Part shown: in pieces, positions 27,737-38,974 of the stretch
How the letters are laid out: every line of letters starts with the position of its first letter
How positions within the stretch are numbered: position 1 is the first letter of the stretch
Translations under genes and position numbers: made by a program
Notes under the pieces: generated by a model
Seen by the model: the letters and a program-made list of their open reading frames with translations, nothing else
What the model was told of the DNA's origin: nothing
The model's database searches: none
Assembly: GCA_034440615.1 (NCBI GenBank)
Contig: JAOTOM010005150.1
Coordinates: 784,001-848,000 of the forward strand
DNA length: 64,000 nucleotides
Origin: Ashinkailepas kermadecensis
Lineage: Eukaryota; Arthropoda; Thecostraca; Neolepadidae
Reading direction: 5' to 3'

Positions 27737-28085
27737 AAAAAGGGAGACGCTTGAGCCGACCAATCAGCGTTTGACGACCTCCGTCAGTCTAAACAAACAC
27801 ATTTTGTCTTTAGTGCGGCGAAACCGGTGACATCCACACAAATACCAATTTTTTCCCCTATCAGCGGTGACATTGTGATTAAGTAGTATTCAAGATCAAG
27901 ATTAAAGTAGCAAGAATGCCTTTGTAGAAAATTAGCACGAAAAAATCGAATAATATATGGATAATACCTTCCACAAGTTTTGTCCTACGGCCTTTACTAT
28001 TGCCACGATCGGCGGAGGTCGTCAAACGCTGATTGGTCAGCTCAAGTTTATATAATTGATGGTGCTCTCAAGCGTCTCCCTTTTT
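27737..28085. repeat. Long inverted repeat in Penelope terminal region
   Basis: Arms: GACCAATCAGCGTTTGACGA plus CCTCCG at 27758-27783, inverted perfectly at 28013-28038; and AAAAAGGGAGACGCTTGAG at 27737-27755, inverted perfectly at 28067-28085. The second arm carries a 28-bp insert (28039-28066) where the first has 2 bp. The spacer is about 230 bp. Confidence 0.92.
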
Positions 28086-28400
28086 GGGAAGCGGAGCGTT
28101 CTACCTGGTGTTCTTAGCCTTGAGTGATATAAAAATGTCAAGTTTAGCAATTGAAAAAATATAAAAAAGCACGCGAGAAGGAAAGCGTGCAAAAGACACG
28201 TGGAATGCAGAAAAGCCTCCTCAGTGGTGCAGACAATTAAAGAAACTCCAAACCAGAAACAAACTATGTCAAGATAGAATCCTCTGAGGAAGCCCGAGCC
28301 GATGGTCCACATACATATCGATACATACACTCACGCACATATATAGACATAGATCCAATATAACGCGTAATACATAGAATATAATTTATGTTTATGTAAT

Positions 28401-28826
28401 TTAAGTGATATACCAAGACGTCGTTTGCGTGTTTAGTTGCGGCCGTAGATTACGTATGTGTAGATATTCGAGGACCTTTAGATCAGCGTTGTCCCTGGCT
28501 GTTGCTAGAATTTCTACTTTGAAGTTTGTGTTAGTGTCGCTGTGTTCCATGTTATAATGTTTGTCGATCATGTGTTCGCCTAAAGGTGTGTATGCTCTTC
28601 GAAGTCTGGCATCTCCCAAGTGCTCATTGTACCTATCCCTGATACTACGTTTGGTTTCACCGACATAAAATATTCCAAGACAGCGGTTGCACGTTATTTT
28701 ATAAACTACGTTTTTTTCGCGTGCATCTATCTTTGAGCCCGTTGATACAGGTGTGGCACGTTCTTCTACCAGCAGGGCATGGCGGAATTTCCAGGGGAAT
28801 TCCCGGGCTGAGCGACCACCACCCAA
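28401..28826 (-). pseudogene. GIY-YIG endonuclease domain of Penelope-like element
   Basis: Open frame of 141 codons. The domain starts at about residue 39 with VVYKITC (GIY position). A Cys pair CNRC typical of Penelope nucleases follows, then FYVGETKRSIRDRYNEH (YIG box and the conserved Arg/His stretch). The C-terminus ends LNTQTTSWYIT, close to the usual end of this protein class. The first 15-20 residues may belong to the neighbouring LINE, as the start lies at the junction. In an intact element this nuclease would nick target DNA for RT priming. Here the RT is absent, so this is a remnant although its frame is open. Confidence 0.8.
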
Positions 28827-31290
28827 TCACAATTAGGCTCAGCACGGACGCTATCTACCACACTAAGCTCTTTAAACCATCTTGCAACTTGAAAAGAGCG
28901 GACTGGGCGAAACTCGAGGATCAGGTGGACCTCAATCTAGCAACTTCAGATACCAGCAAAATTGAGACAATTATCAGGGCCATCAGCTCAGCAGCACGAG
29001 ACTCAGTACCAAAAAGTAACAAACCTAGGAAAAGGCATCTACGCCATGGTGGACCCTGAACTGTCAAAGGGCAATCGCCGCACGGCGCCGTGCCCACAAA
29101 CAATTCAAAAGATGCGTGTGCGAAGCTCACCTGTCAGCATACCAACAATCTCAAAAACACTGCCGGTACACAATTCGAACAGCACGCCAAAACTGTTCGC
29201 AGTCTTTTGCCTGTCAATTCAATAGGTTCACTCCTACTGGCAGAATCTGGGACCTGGTGAAGCGTTTCAACCTGAAACGCCCACCACCAGGCCCCTTCCC
29301 CCAGCTGACGGTGAAAGGACAGCACATTACTGACCCACAACAAGTCGTCGACCATTTTAAACTACACTACGCCATCATATCTGGCAACAGCAACTACGAC
29401 ACCACTATAGTAAGCGCTCTAGACGCTCTTGCCTCCCAAGCAAATTTTAGCACTAGAAACATAGAAATATATAATCAGTCATCTACTATGCACGAATTAC
29501 ACCTTGCCCTCAGCATGTGTGGAAACACGGGTTGCGCCGGACGACATCCATTACCAGTTTTTTTTTATCCAACATGTTAGCAAAAATTATCTAACGTATC
29601 TACTAGCGGCCATAAATGAACTGTACCAAAGCGACAACTTTCCCGCTTCCTGGCAGGAAAGCATAGTCATTCCATTGCCAAAACCGCACACTCCACTCCA
29701 AAAGGTTATAGACATATCTCACTTACTAGCTGTGGTAGTAGGAATCAACACGGTCGAGCGCATAGTCAACACACAATTGAGGAATTTTCTGGAACACAAT
29801 GACCTGCTCGACGAATTTCAGTACGGCTTCCAGCGTCAAAAATCAACTACAGACAATCTCATTAGACTAGTGCATGACATCAAAAGTGGTATACGCATCA
29901 AACGTACAACAATAGCTGCCTTCTTAGCTGCCGCATTCGACCGAGTACACAAGTCCGCCTTGACACAAACTCCACAAGATAGGCCTACGCGGACACATGG
30001 CACACTTCATTCTCAACTTCCTCAGAGAGAGAGAGAGGGGACGAGTAGTCTAAGGGTACGTTGCCCGTCTCGCAATCGAAAGATTGTGGGTTCGAGTCTC
30101 ACCTGTCGGAACTCTTCGCCCGCGGCCAATCGGCGTGAAATATTGGCGACGCTACATGACTCAACGGTCGATTTGTCGTAAAACCAATAACCAACCAACC
30201 AACTTCCTCAGAGACCCTTAAGGTTCGATGTGGCAGTGTCACATCAAACACCACAACTCAGGAGCAGGGCCTGGCGCAGGGAAGCGTGCTTTCACCGAGC
30301 CTCATCATCATGATGATCGACGACATACTTGTTGATCACACAGACACTTCACTTGGAAAACTCACTTTTCGCGGACGACATAGCAATTTGAATTTGGAAA
30401 ACATCAAAATGCTTCCTAAAAGCTTTAAAAAAGCATTCGAGCAGGTCTAGACCACATTGCAAAGTGGTGCAAAAAGTGGGACGCAGCAAAAATGAAAAAT
30501 CGGCCACCGTCACATATAGCCGCATCCTTCCCACACCCACAACTCTACTTAAAATAGATGGCAAAGTCGTCGAACAGGTGAAAAGCTTCAAGTTCTTAGG
30601 AGTACATTTACACGAAAAACTGAGTTTTAACACGCACACCACCTCTATCTCGAAGCGATGCGCGAAGCGCGTCAACATACCGACCGCGCACTTGCAGACA
30701 CAGGCTGGGGCGGAGATCGGAAAACACTACTACGGCTCTACACATCAATCATACGACCCATCCTAGAATACTGTATACCAGAATACATAGAATACCCTAG
30801 AATCCTAGCATCATCTTTTCCTCCATTTCAGAACCCAGCATGGAATATTCGGTAGACGATTGCGAAGCACTCCTATAACGCCACATTCGCCAACATCGCC
30901 AGAACACATGGACGCAACACAACTCAACACAGCACAAATCCAACCACACCTACATGACTTCAAACCAACGGTAGGCACATGAAACACATCAAATCAATAT
31001 CACTGACAAAAAGAGGTCATCCTCACCAGACATAGAACTGGTTGCACAAAACTTACGCAGCCTCAACTAGAGGGTGACCAATATACAACACCTCACTGCG
31101 ACACCTGCAACACCACGCTAAGCATGGGCCACATCCTGCTAGACTGTAGTAGCTTGAACTCTCAAAGACAACCACTAAAGGCATTCTGCCAAAGAGAGGG
31201 CATCACCCTCTCGCTTCCATTGCTTCTCGTGGCAAGCACCCAGAACTCCTTCAATTGCGCTTTGAATATTTATACGCCAAAAAAAACTAG
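28808..31290 (+). pseudogene. ORF2 (endonuclease remnant, RT, zinc knuckle) of Jockey-like LINE
   Basis: Pieces in order: the end of the endonuclease (GLSDHHPITI); a linker with RIWDLVKRFNLKRPPPGPFP (about 29250); the RT fingers LLAAINELYQSDNFPASWQE and IVIPLPKPHTPL (29608-29700); LLDEFQYGFQRQKSTTDNLI (about 29805); the palm with AAAFDRVHKSAL (about 29930). After the SINE come EQGLAQGSVLSPSLI and SLFADDIAI (catalytic FADD, about 30363), followed at once by a stop. The thumb holds FKFLGVHLHEKLSF and RPILEYCIP. Frames change at least five times, so the protein is dead. Usual RTs of this class have SYRPISL where this copy reads DISHLLAV. Confidence 0.85.
30029..30200 (+). mobile_element. tRNA-derived SINE, family 1, copy 1
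   Basis: Inserted in the LINE RT. Target duplication AACTTCCTCAGAGA at 30015-30028 and 30201-30214. The head is tRNA-like, with a pol III B box GGTTCGAGTCT at 30089-30099 and an upstream A-box-like part. The body contains CGCCCGCGGCCAATCGGCGTG, ending CGTAAAACCAATAACCAACC. Confidence 0.92.
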
Positions 31291-31399
31291 CAGGAGCACT
31301 GTAGACATCACACCAAACCAACAAAAATTTCAGAAAAGGCTTTCTACTCTGAATAGTGCCATCGGCTGCAAGAAAAAAAAACTCGTTGAACAGCCGCAG

Positions 31400-32640
31400 T
31401 GGTGCACCAAAGGGGAAAATGCCCCCCTCCTCTCAATCCTGAGAGGGATGGGCTCCCAAAAATCGTGCCGGGGTTCCAAAAAATCGCACTGGAGACCAAA
31501 ACTTTGCAACGGAGCCCTCAGAATTCACGTAAAGGGCTCCGAATAAATGAAGCGGGCTCCAGAAAACACACGCCGGAGCCGGAAAATTTGCACCGAGACC
31601 AGCCAACATCGCACTGGGACACTAGCTAAGTACAACGCGACACGCAAAATTCCGACGAGTCTCCCCCCCCCCCCACAATATCGCGCTCGGGACCCAAAAT
31701 GTCCGTCGATAGTCCCAAAAATTTGTATCGGGGCATTAAATACTCCCGTCCGGGTTCCCAATAATTCGCGTCGAGGGCCCCAAATAAGTACAGCGAGGCC
31801 CAAAAGAATTGCATCGGGACCCGAAAAAGATAAAGCCGGAGCCCTCCAAAACAAGGAGAGGTTCCCAAAAAAATGTCCGTACCAGGAAAATGGCCCTGGA
31901 GCCCCAAACATAGCACCAGATACCTTCACAAATCTCGTACGGCCCTGAAAAAAACGTACCGGAGCTCGAAAAATCGCGACGGGACACAAAATATGGCGCC
32001 GGGTGTCCGAAACAAATCGGGTGGAGGTTTCGACTTTATACACATTTAGAAGAGGTCCCCAAAAATCGCGTCGAGCGCAGAAAACTGGCATCGGGTCACC
32101 AGAAGCGCCTGGCCCCAAAGAGTCGTGCCGGGAGCCCGAAAGTCGTACTTGGGCCCCACAAATGCGCGCTAGGAGCCCCAAATAAACACAGCAGGACTCT
32201 AAGAGCATAACGGCCGAAAAGGCACCAGGCCCTCGAAGGCGCACCGAGTCTCGCAAAAAGCGGTAGGCCTTGCAAGATGTGTTGCATCCCTAAATAAACA
32301 CACTGGAGCTCTAAAAAAAAAAACACACCGGTGGCCCTCAAAGCACATCGGGGCCATGAGACCGCATGAGGGCTTCAAAAACAGGCCGGGCTCGCAAGAA
32401 GTGACATGGTCCTAAAAAGAACAAAAAGGCTGGGCAATAAATAAACACTTCGGGGTATTCAAAAATGCGCCGGAACCTATGAAAATGCATCGGTGCGAAA
32501 AAGCAACAAAAACCTCACAAGAGCCGGGGTCCCAAAAATATGCCGGGCCCCTAACAAAAATTGACTGGAGCTCTAAAAAAAAACTCATATGTAAACGAAG
32601 AAAACCCAATGGATCCAAAAAAGAACACCGAGCCAGGGAC
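31400..32640. repeat. Very degenerate about 30-bp quasi-tandem repeat
   Basis: About 40 loose units share a core of GGGRGCCCCAAAAA followed by a short variable stretch and TCGCRCCGG. Spacing is roughly 28-32 bp but drifts, with many indels. A 243-codon minus-strand frame (31525-32256) is open through it but shows only repeat-driven patterns. It fills the gap between two LINEs. Confidence 0.75.
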
Positions 32641-32781
32641 TCGGTTCGGTAGCCAATCTTTGAGCATATTTAACCAAAGAGATGAAGTGCATACAAGCTC
32701 AGCGGGTATCCGGATTTCTTAACCACTAGAACATGTGGGAATATGTGGGAATACTAATGAGGAATTTTTTTTTTTACAAAA

Positions 32782-34973
32782 TGTGAACATAGGAGAGACC
32801 TTGGGTAATAGTGATCACAACATTATACGCTTCTCATTGTAAGTTGGAAATATAGGAACCAATAAGACATTGATTCCAAATTTTGCCAATTTTGCTAAAG
32901 GGAATTACAATGAGTTCAGGATCTTCCTGAATTAAATTAATTGGGAGGACTTATTGAAAGGCTTAGATGCTTATGAAATGTGGAGAATTATAAAATATAA
33001 ACTATTTCAAGGTCAGGATAGCTTCATTCCCAATAGGCGAATTAGATTAACCAGGGTTAAGCACCCTTCATGGCTGACCGGGGAAGTAAAGCATTTATTG
33101 GAGTCAAAGAAACAGGCATTCAAGAAACTAAAATATGCTAACTCTGAGGTAAACCTCAAATCATATAAAATAGCTAGAAATAAAGTTAGGAGGTGGGTTA
33201 GGGCATCTAAAAGACTGGCTGAAATCAAATTAGCTCGGGAATGTTCAGCAGGTAATGCTAAGAGATTCTTTAGTTTCTACAAATTTAAAGCTAAAAAGTG
33301 TAGTGTAGGACCACTGGAGATAGATGGAGAATTAGTGGTTGATGATTGCGATATTGTGGAATCCCTAAGCAAGCAATTCTCATCAGTCTTTACTAAAGAG
33401 AATTCTGGTAGAATAGAAACAACTGAATCGTATGCCATGACAGGTGATAGGTTGGAGTATCTTACAATAACTACAGAACGTGTAGAAAAGCTGTTGCAGA
33501 ATATAAAGCCTAATAAAGCTTCTCGACCAGATGATATATATCCTAGGGCTTTAATAGTGTGCTAAAGCTTTAGCAGTTCCCCTAGGTATAATTTTCAGGC
33601 GGTCTATGGAATATTCTGAAGTGCCTGAAGATTGGAGAAATGCAAATGTAGTACCAATTTTCAAAAAGGGAAGTCTGAAGTGTGTAGGGAACTACAGGCC
33701 AGTCAGTTTGACCTCAATAGTTTGCAAGGTACTAGAAAATCTGGTTAAACAGAATGTTCAGGTTCATCTTGATAGGCACAATCTTTTAAGGGATACTCAA
33801 CATGGATTTCGATCTCGAAGGTCTTGTTTAACTAACCTTTTGGAGTTCATGGGGTATGTTACTAAAGAAATAGACAATCAAAGCAGGATAGATGTTGTGT
33901 ACTTGGACTTTAGTAAAGCTTTTGATAAAGTTCCACATGGGAGGCTAATTCATCAACTACAGCAACATGGGATTGTTGGAAAAGTTATAGGTTGGATTGA
34001 AGCATGGTTGAGGGGAAGGAAACAAAGGGTAATGTTAAATGGATGTAAATCTGATTGGAAGGATGTTCTGAGTGGAGTACCACAGGGCTCTGTTCTAGGG
34101 CCACTTCTCTTTATCATCTTTGTGAATAACATTGAGGTAGGGCTGAGGAATAGAGTGTTGAAATTTGCGGATGACATCAAGCTGGTAGGATGGCAAACAG
34201 TTGTGATCAATCTAGAAATATTCAACTAGACTTGGAGGACCCAAAAAAGTGGGCTGATCAATGGCAATTCTTTCAACTATGACAAGTGTAAGGTTATGCA
34301 TCTGGGGTCTGGAGGTGAGACTTTCAGATATACAATGGGAGGGGAGGGAACTGGATGTTATTGAAGAGGAAAGGGACTTAGGTGTGTTGGTTTCAAAAGA
34401 CCTTAAAGCAGAAAAGCAATGTAGCTCAGCTAGGAACAGGGCACTCAGAATGCTGGGACTCATTAATAGAAGTGTGATGTATAAGAGCAAGGAAGTCATG
34501 AAAAAAAACTGTACTTAGCATACGTGCGACCCCACTTGGAATATTCTGTACAAGCTTGGAGCCCCTACCTAGACAAAGATATAGACAAGTTAGAGAGAAT
34601 GCAGCGCAAAGCAACTAGACTCATCGGTGGAATAGGTAACTTAGAATATGGAGAAAGGCTTGTGGCATTAGATATGCACTCACTCAAGCATAGGAGAATA
34701 AGGGGAGGGGGCATGATTGAAATGTACAAAATTGTTAAAGGACTAGATCAGGTCAATTTAAATGGCGCTATTCAGTTTAGAGTATCACATAGGGGTCATC
34801 AATTCAGGTTAGACAAGTTGAGGTGTAGGACAGTTAAGCGACAACAGGTCTTCAGTCAAAGGGTTGTTGATCAGTGGAATGGGCTGCCTGCTGATGTTGT
34901 GGGGAGTTCCTCATTGAATGTATTTAAAGGTAGGTGGATACATTTTTTAGACAGGAAAATCTTGTTTTTTTAG
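32782..34973 (+). pseudogene. ORF2 (endonuclease end, RT) of CR1-like LINE
   Basis: After NVNIGETLGNSDHN come two stops, then a long open segment from 32954 (KHPSWLTGEVKHLLESKKQA, a linker typical of the family) to 33565. A second runs from 33606 to 34229: EVPEDWRNANVVPIFKKG, NYRPVSLTSIVCKVLE, QHGFRSRRSCLTNLL, VYLDFSKAFDKVPH (first catalytic Asp), GVPQGSVLGPLLFIIFVNNI and LKFADDIKL (catalytic FADD). A frameshift at about 34210-34230 and another at about 34330 lead into ERDLGVLVS; a stop near 34517 precedes RPHLEYSVQAWSPYLD. The C-terminal domain GHQFRLDKLRCRTVKRQQVF is intact. Only a few lesions, so fairly young but inactive. Confidence 0.9.
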
Positions 34974-35263
34974 TTCTAATTTGTGATGGATGGGGTGTGA
35001 TTTATGCTAAGTAAGTGTGCACGGCACAGACCTCTTTAAGCAGGCATGGATGCAGTTTGAAAATTATTGATAAGGCATTCAATCCACATGTGTGTGGATT
35101 CACTTGATCAAGGGAATAGGGCTGGAAAGCTAGGGTAGATAGGCATTGATAGGTGTGTGGGATATTGGAGGACTGGTTCTTCAGGATATGGGAGGGTTGG
35201 GGAGGGTCTTTTTATCAGGCTTATATTATCTTCCATTTACAGACTTAACTGTATGGGCCCTTG

Positions 35264-36085
<822 letters not shown>

Positions 36086-36260
36086 GCAAGTGAATTGGTG
36101 CTAGATAGGCTGCGATATATAGCTTCCTAGGAACTTGAGATAAGGGATTGATTGGGGTGAGAGTATGTACATTTATAGTACCTTTTCCAGATAGGCTTAA
36201 CCCAGATGGGCCACTGTGGCTCTTATTAAGCCTTAACACTCTATGACTTTAATAAGAGAC
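36086..36260 (+). mobile_element. LINE 3' fragment
   Basis: Contains AGATAGGCTTAACCCAGATG and GGCTCTTATTAAGCC, matching the 3' terminal region of the CR1-like LINE group. Starts with the same GCAATAGCAAGTGA word as the tandem tails, so it is the last unit of that series or a separate truncated insertion. Confidence 0.75.
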
Positions 36261-38589
36261 TAATCATCGAATTGAATAACTCAATTTTTTTCCAGCGAAG
36301 CATACGAAGCATTCCATCACGTCATATATGGCGCAAGACTATCACGTGGTAGCAATTAGGAAAACATAGGATGTCTAGCAGAAACTGTAGAATTGCCGTA
36401 TAATGAAGCGTGGCGAATGCGCCGAATGCGCAAGGAGGGTACACTTGCACGAACGTTTGCGTGGTGGCGACCGGGCGTTATGAATCGGAATGCCTGAAAT
36501 TAGAAAAGTTTACATTTGTAAGTGATTTGTACAGGCATAATTTCAACAGTCTGAAGTGACATCAAGGGATACCGAAATAAAAACCTTCGAACAGGATGGG
36601 GTGAGTTAAGGTTGAAATCCGGTGACTCAGAAACAATGGTGATGGATTGGGTCCCTCCACAGGATAATTGATTTGGTCACTAATTGTTTTATTTTAAGAA
36701 ATATAAAGAGCCACTTTTAAAAATAGTGGTCGAAATTCGGTGTCTTTAAACAAAAATAGTGGTAGGTTTGGCACCCTCCAAATCCGTTTTCCCCCTCCCA
36801 TGACGCAAACCCTAGATACGCCACTGGGGGTGGGGGTGTAGGTTTGGGCTCGCGCCGAAAGTACTCCCCCCCCCCCCAAATGGTGGGCTAGATCCGCCCG
36901 TGACGCTATATTGTACTGATTAAGTATGAACAAGAAATCACACCTAGTGAAAATTACTTAGTCCCTGGTGGTACAAATTAATGCCAAACGAGGCACAGTG
37001 AGCGCTTTAAAGTTTACTGACACATTATTCATATGCTTCAGCATCACTTTCACGTAACGTCCCAGTGTTCCTCTTTCTCCTATGGTCCAGGCACGCCGTG
37101 GACTCGACATCTTGATTACCGGACGCTCGGTGGTATCTCCCACAAAATAACTTCACGGCATGTATTCCGAACGGCCATGGCGAAATCTTCCGCGAAATGG
37201 TAGGAATTGCGTGCCAGCCCAAGGTGCTCTGCTACCGCCACCTATATTTACACAGATAGCGACACTGATGGTGGCTGCCGTATGTGTGTAACACACCGCT
37301 AGATGTCACCACCAGCACTGAGCAGTTACCTTATTGCCACACTGTGACGTACAGCTGGCTACAAAACACCGTACTCCAGTGCAAAACACATTTGATCGAT
37401 CTTGATACGGTGCTGCCTGGAATCATGTCCATGGAGGTCACTTTGTAAAATTGATGAGGTGGGGGGGGAGACAAATCATCTCTTTAATGGCCTAACTTCC
37501 TCGAATACCATTTGTATCTGGTACTATTTGTATGTTCCCATAGGCCCAATGGCTAGGCTTTGGTCTGATTGGGGTGTGCGGGGGAGGGGGCAAACAAATG
37601 GTTGTGGGGGACGGCAGTCCCCATTGTGTATGCAAAGTGACACCCCTGATTGTGCCTATTGAACATTCTGGACTCCTCGTCATTGTCAGGTAAAGATAAA
37701 ATAAAAACCTTAACATATTTATAATTGTTATAATTGTTCACTATCAATGCGTCAACAAAACGAAACCGCACCGTATTCATTTTAATGATAGCCTACCACA
37801 CCAGTGGAGGACTTCCGTCAAATGCGTGATCCGCAATGTATTTTAGTTGAGAATGTGTAATAGTTACGCGGCCAGACCCTCACGACCGAAACGTTGGGTA
37901 AGAAGTGGCACATCGAGCTTTTCTGGGTCGAGCAGACGAGCACACCGTTCCAGCCGAAATTAGCTCTAATCTTCCCGAAAGCAGGCGCTCATCTGCGAAA
38001 TGATGTGTACGTATCCCAAACCTATATGCAACATGCCGAATTTTTGAATTTGCATATCTGCCACGCTTGTCCTTTAAGTCTCATAGCCTTCCCGCTTACC
38101 TTATGCCGCGAACAACGCGCAGCGCAGCACCGAATATCTGACCGACACCGGCCACGCGGTCACCTGGCCTCGGACACGCAGGTCGCGTAGCATGACCACA
38201 TAGCCAGGCGACTCGCGGCTGACTGGCCCTTGCGATTGCCAGTTGGATCAGCGCTGGTGTAGTTTTTGTCAGTTTTTGTCGGCCCATACACAATACGCTG
38301 ATTTGCGCAGTAATGCATTGAAACTTTATGGACTTGTTTGTGTGCGGGGGGGGGCTGAGTGAGCTTCCGGATCATTTCTACTCTTAACCATTATGCATAT
38401 GGACATGACTAGTTATTGAGTTGGAAACTGCTACAGCCTGCCCCCACCGTTTTGAAAAGGTCCCCGCCCTGTGCTACCGTTTGCCGGGGGGCATCACTTA
38501 CGGTTGGTGACAATAATGACCACGCACTACCTACTGAAGGTGATACTAGTGGGTAAACTATGTCCCTCACCGGGCCAACAGGGACTGCC
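36261..38589. other. Mostly unique region with possible MITE ends
   Basis: About 2.3 kb. The minus strand has two transposon-end-like strings, CAGTGGCGTATCTAGGG (about 36830) and CACGGGCGGATCTAGCC (about 36902). GTTGAAATCCGGTGACTC at about 36611 and a diverged relative at about 36729 form a direct repeat of about 50 bp. The string GACCGAAACGTTGGGTA near 37885 resembles the Penelope terminal sequence of 27.67 kb. No gene recognised. Confidence 0.5.
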
Positions 38590-38599
38590 GTTTGCCGGC

Positions 38600-38830
38600 A
38601 TGTTCTCTGGTTATATCTGGCTATATCTGGTTACATCGGGTTACATCTGGTTATATCTGGTATCGACATTTCGGCCTTGATCAATCCTCGATTTTCGCCG
38701 TGTGCAGCGACCACAGTCAGTGACCACAGTCAGTGACCACAACCAGCGACTACAGCCAGCGACCTCGGACAGCGACCTCGGACAGCGACCACGGACAGCG
38801 ACCACGGACAGCGACCACGGTCACCAAGTC
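38600..38830. repeat. Short arrays: GGTTAYATCTGG and ACAGCGACCACGG
   Basis: About six 10-12 bp units of GGTTATATCT (38608-38662). Then about nine 10-15 bp units of the type CAGTGACCACAGT/CAGCGACCACGGA (38700-38825). Confidence 0.85.
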
Positions 38831-38974
38831 CACCTCGAAGCCGCATTGAATGGGGTGACAGCTCTATATCCGATTCATCACGAAGTTAATTCTCCAGCGG
38901 TTATTTGTTGATAAGACGCCGCCGTGAAGGAGAAGTAATGCTCTGCAGGGGCGACTGTAACGTCATATAGTCAT

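Larger units (their letters stand above)
27640..28815 (-). mobile_element. Penelope-like element, 3' part
   Basis: On the minus strand a GIY-YIG endonuclease reading frame (28826 to 28401) is followed by about 750 bp of non-coding sequence. That sequence carries a long inverted repeat and a hammerhead-like core. This combination (C-terminal GIY-YIG nuclease after RT, structured terminal repeats) is characteristic of Penelope-like elements. The RT part is missing because another LINE begins at about 28800-28815. The lower boundary near 27640 is a guess. Confidence 0.7.
28808..31385 (+). mobile_element. Jockey/I-type LINE, broken, with nested SINE
   Basis: Starts inside the endonuclease domain (LSDHHPITI at about 28815), runs through RT and ends with a CX2CX7HX4C knuckle (CDTCNTTLSMGHILLDC, about 31085-31140) and an A-rich run at 31371-31380. 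There is no room for RNase H between RT and knuckle. Many frame changes are present. A SINE with 14-bp target duplications sits in the RT. Confidence 0.82.

Noticed and set aside
30036..30110. Possible functional tRNA gene
   Set aside because: The tRNA-like segment is the head of a SINE with target duplications and a non-tRNA body; the anticodon arm does not fold well.
31525..32256. 243-codon minus-strand frame
   Set aside because: Follows the degenerate 30-bp repeat; pattern is explained by repeated GGGGCCC/TTTTTGGG words. No domain, no start context.
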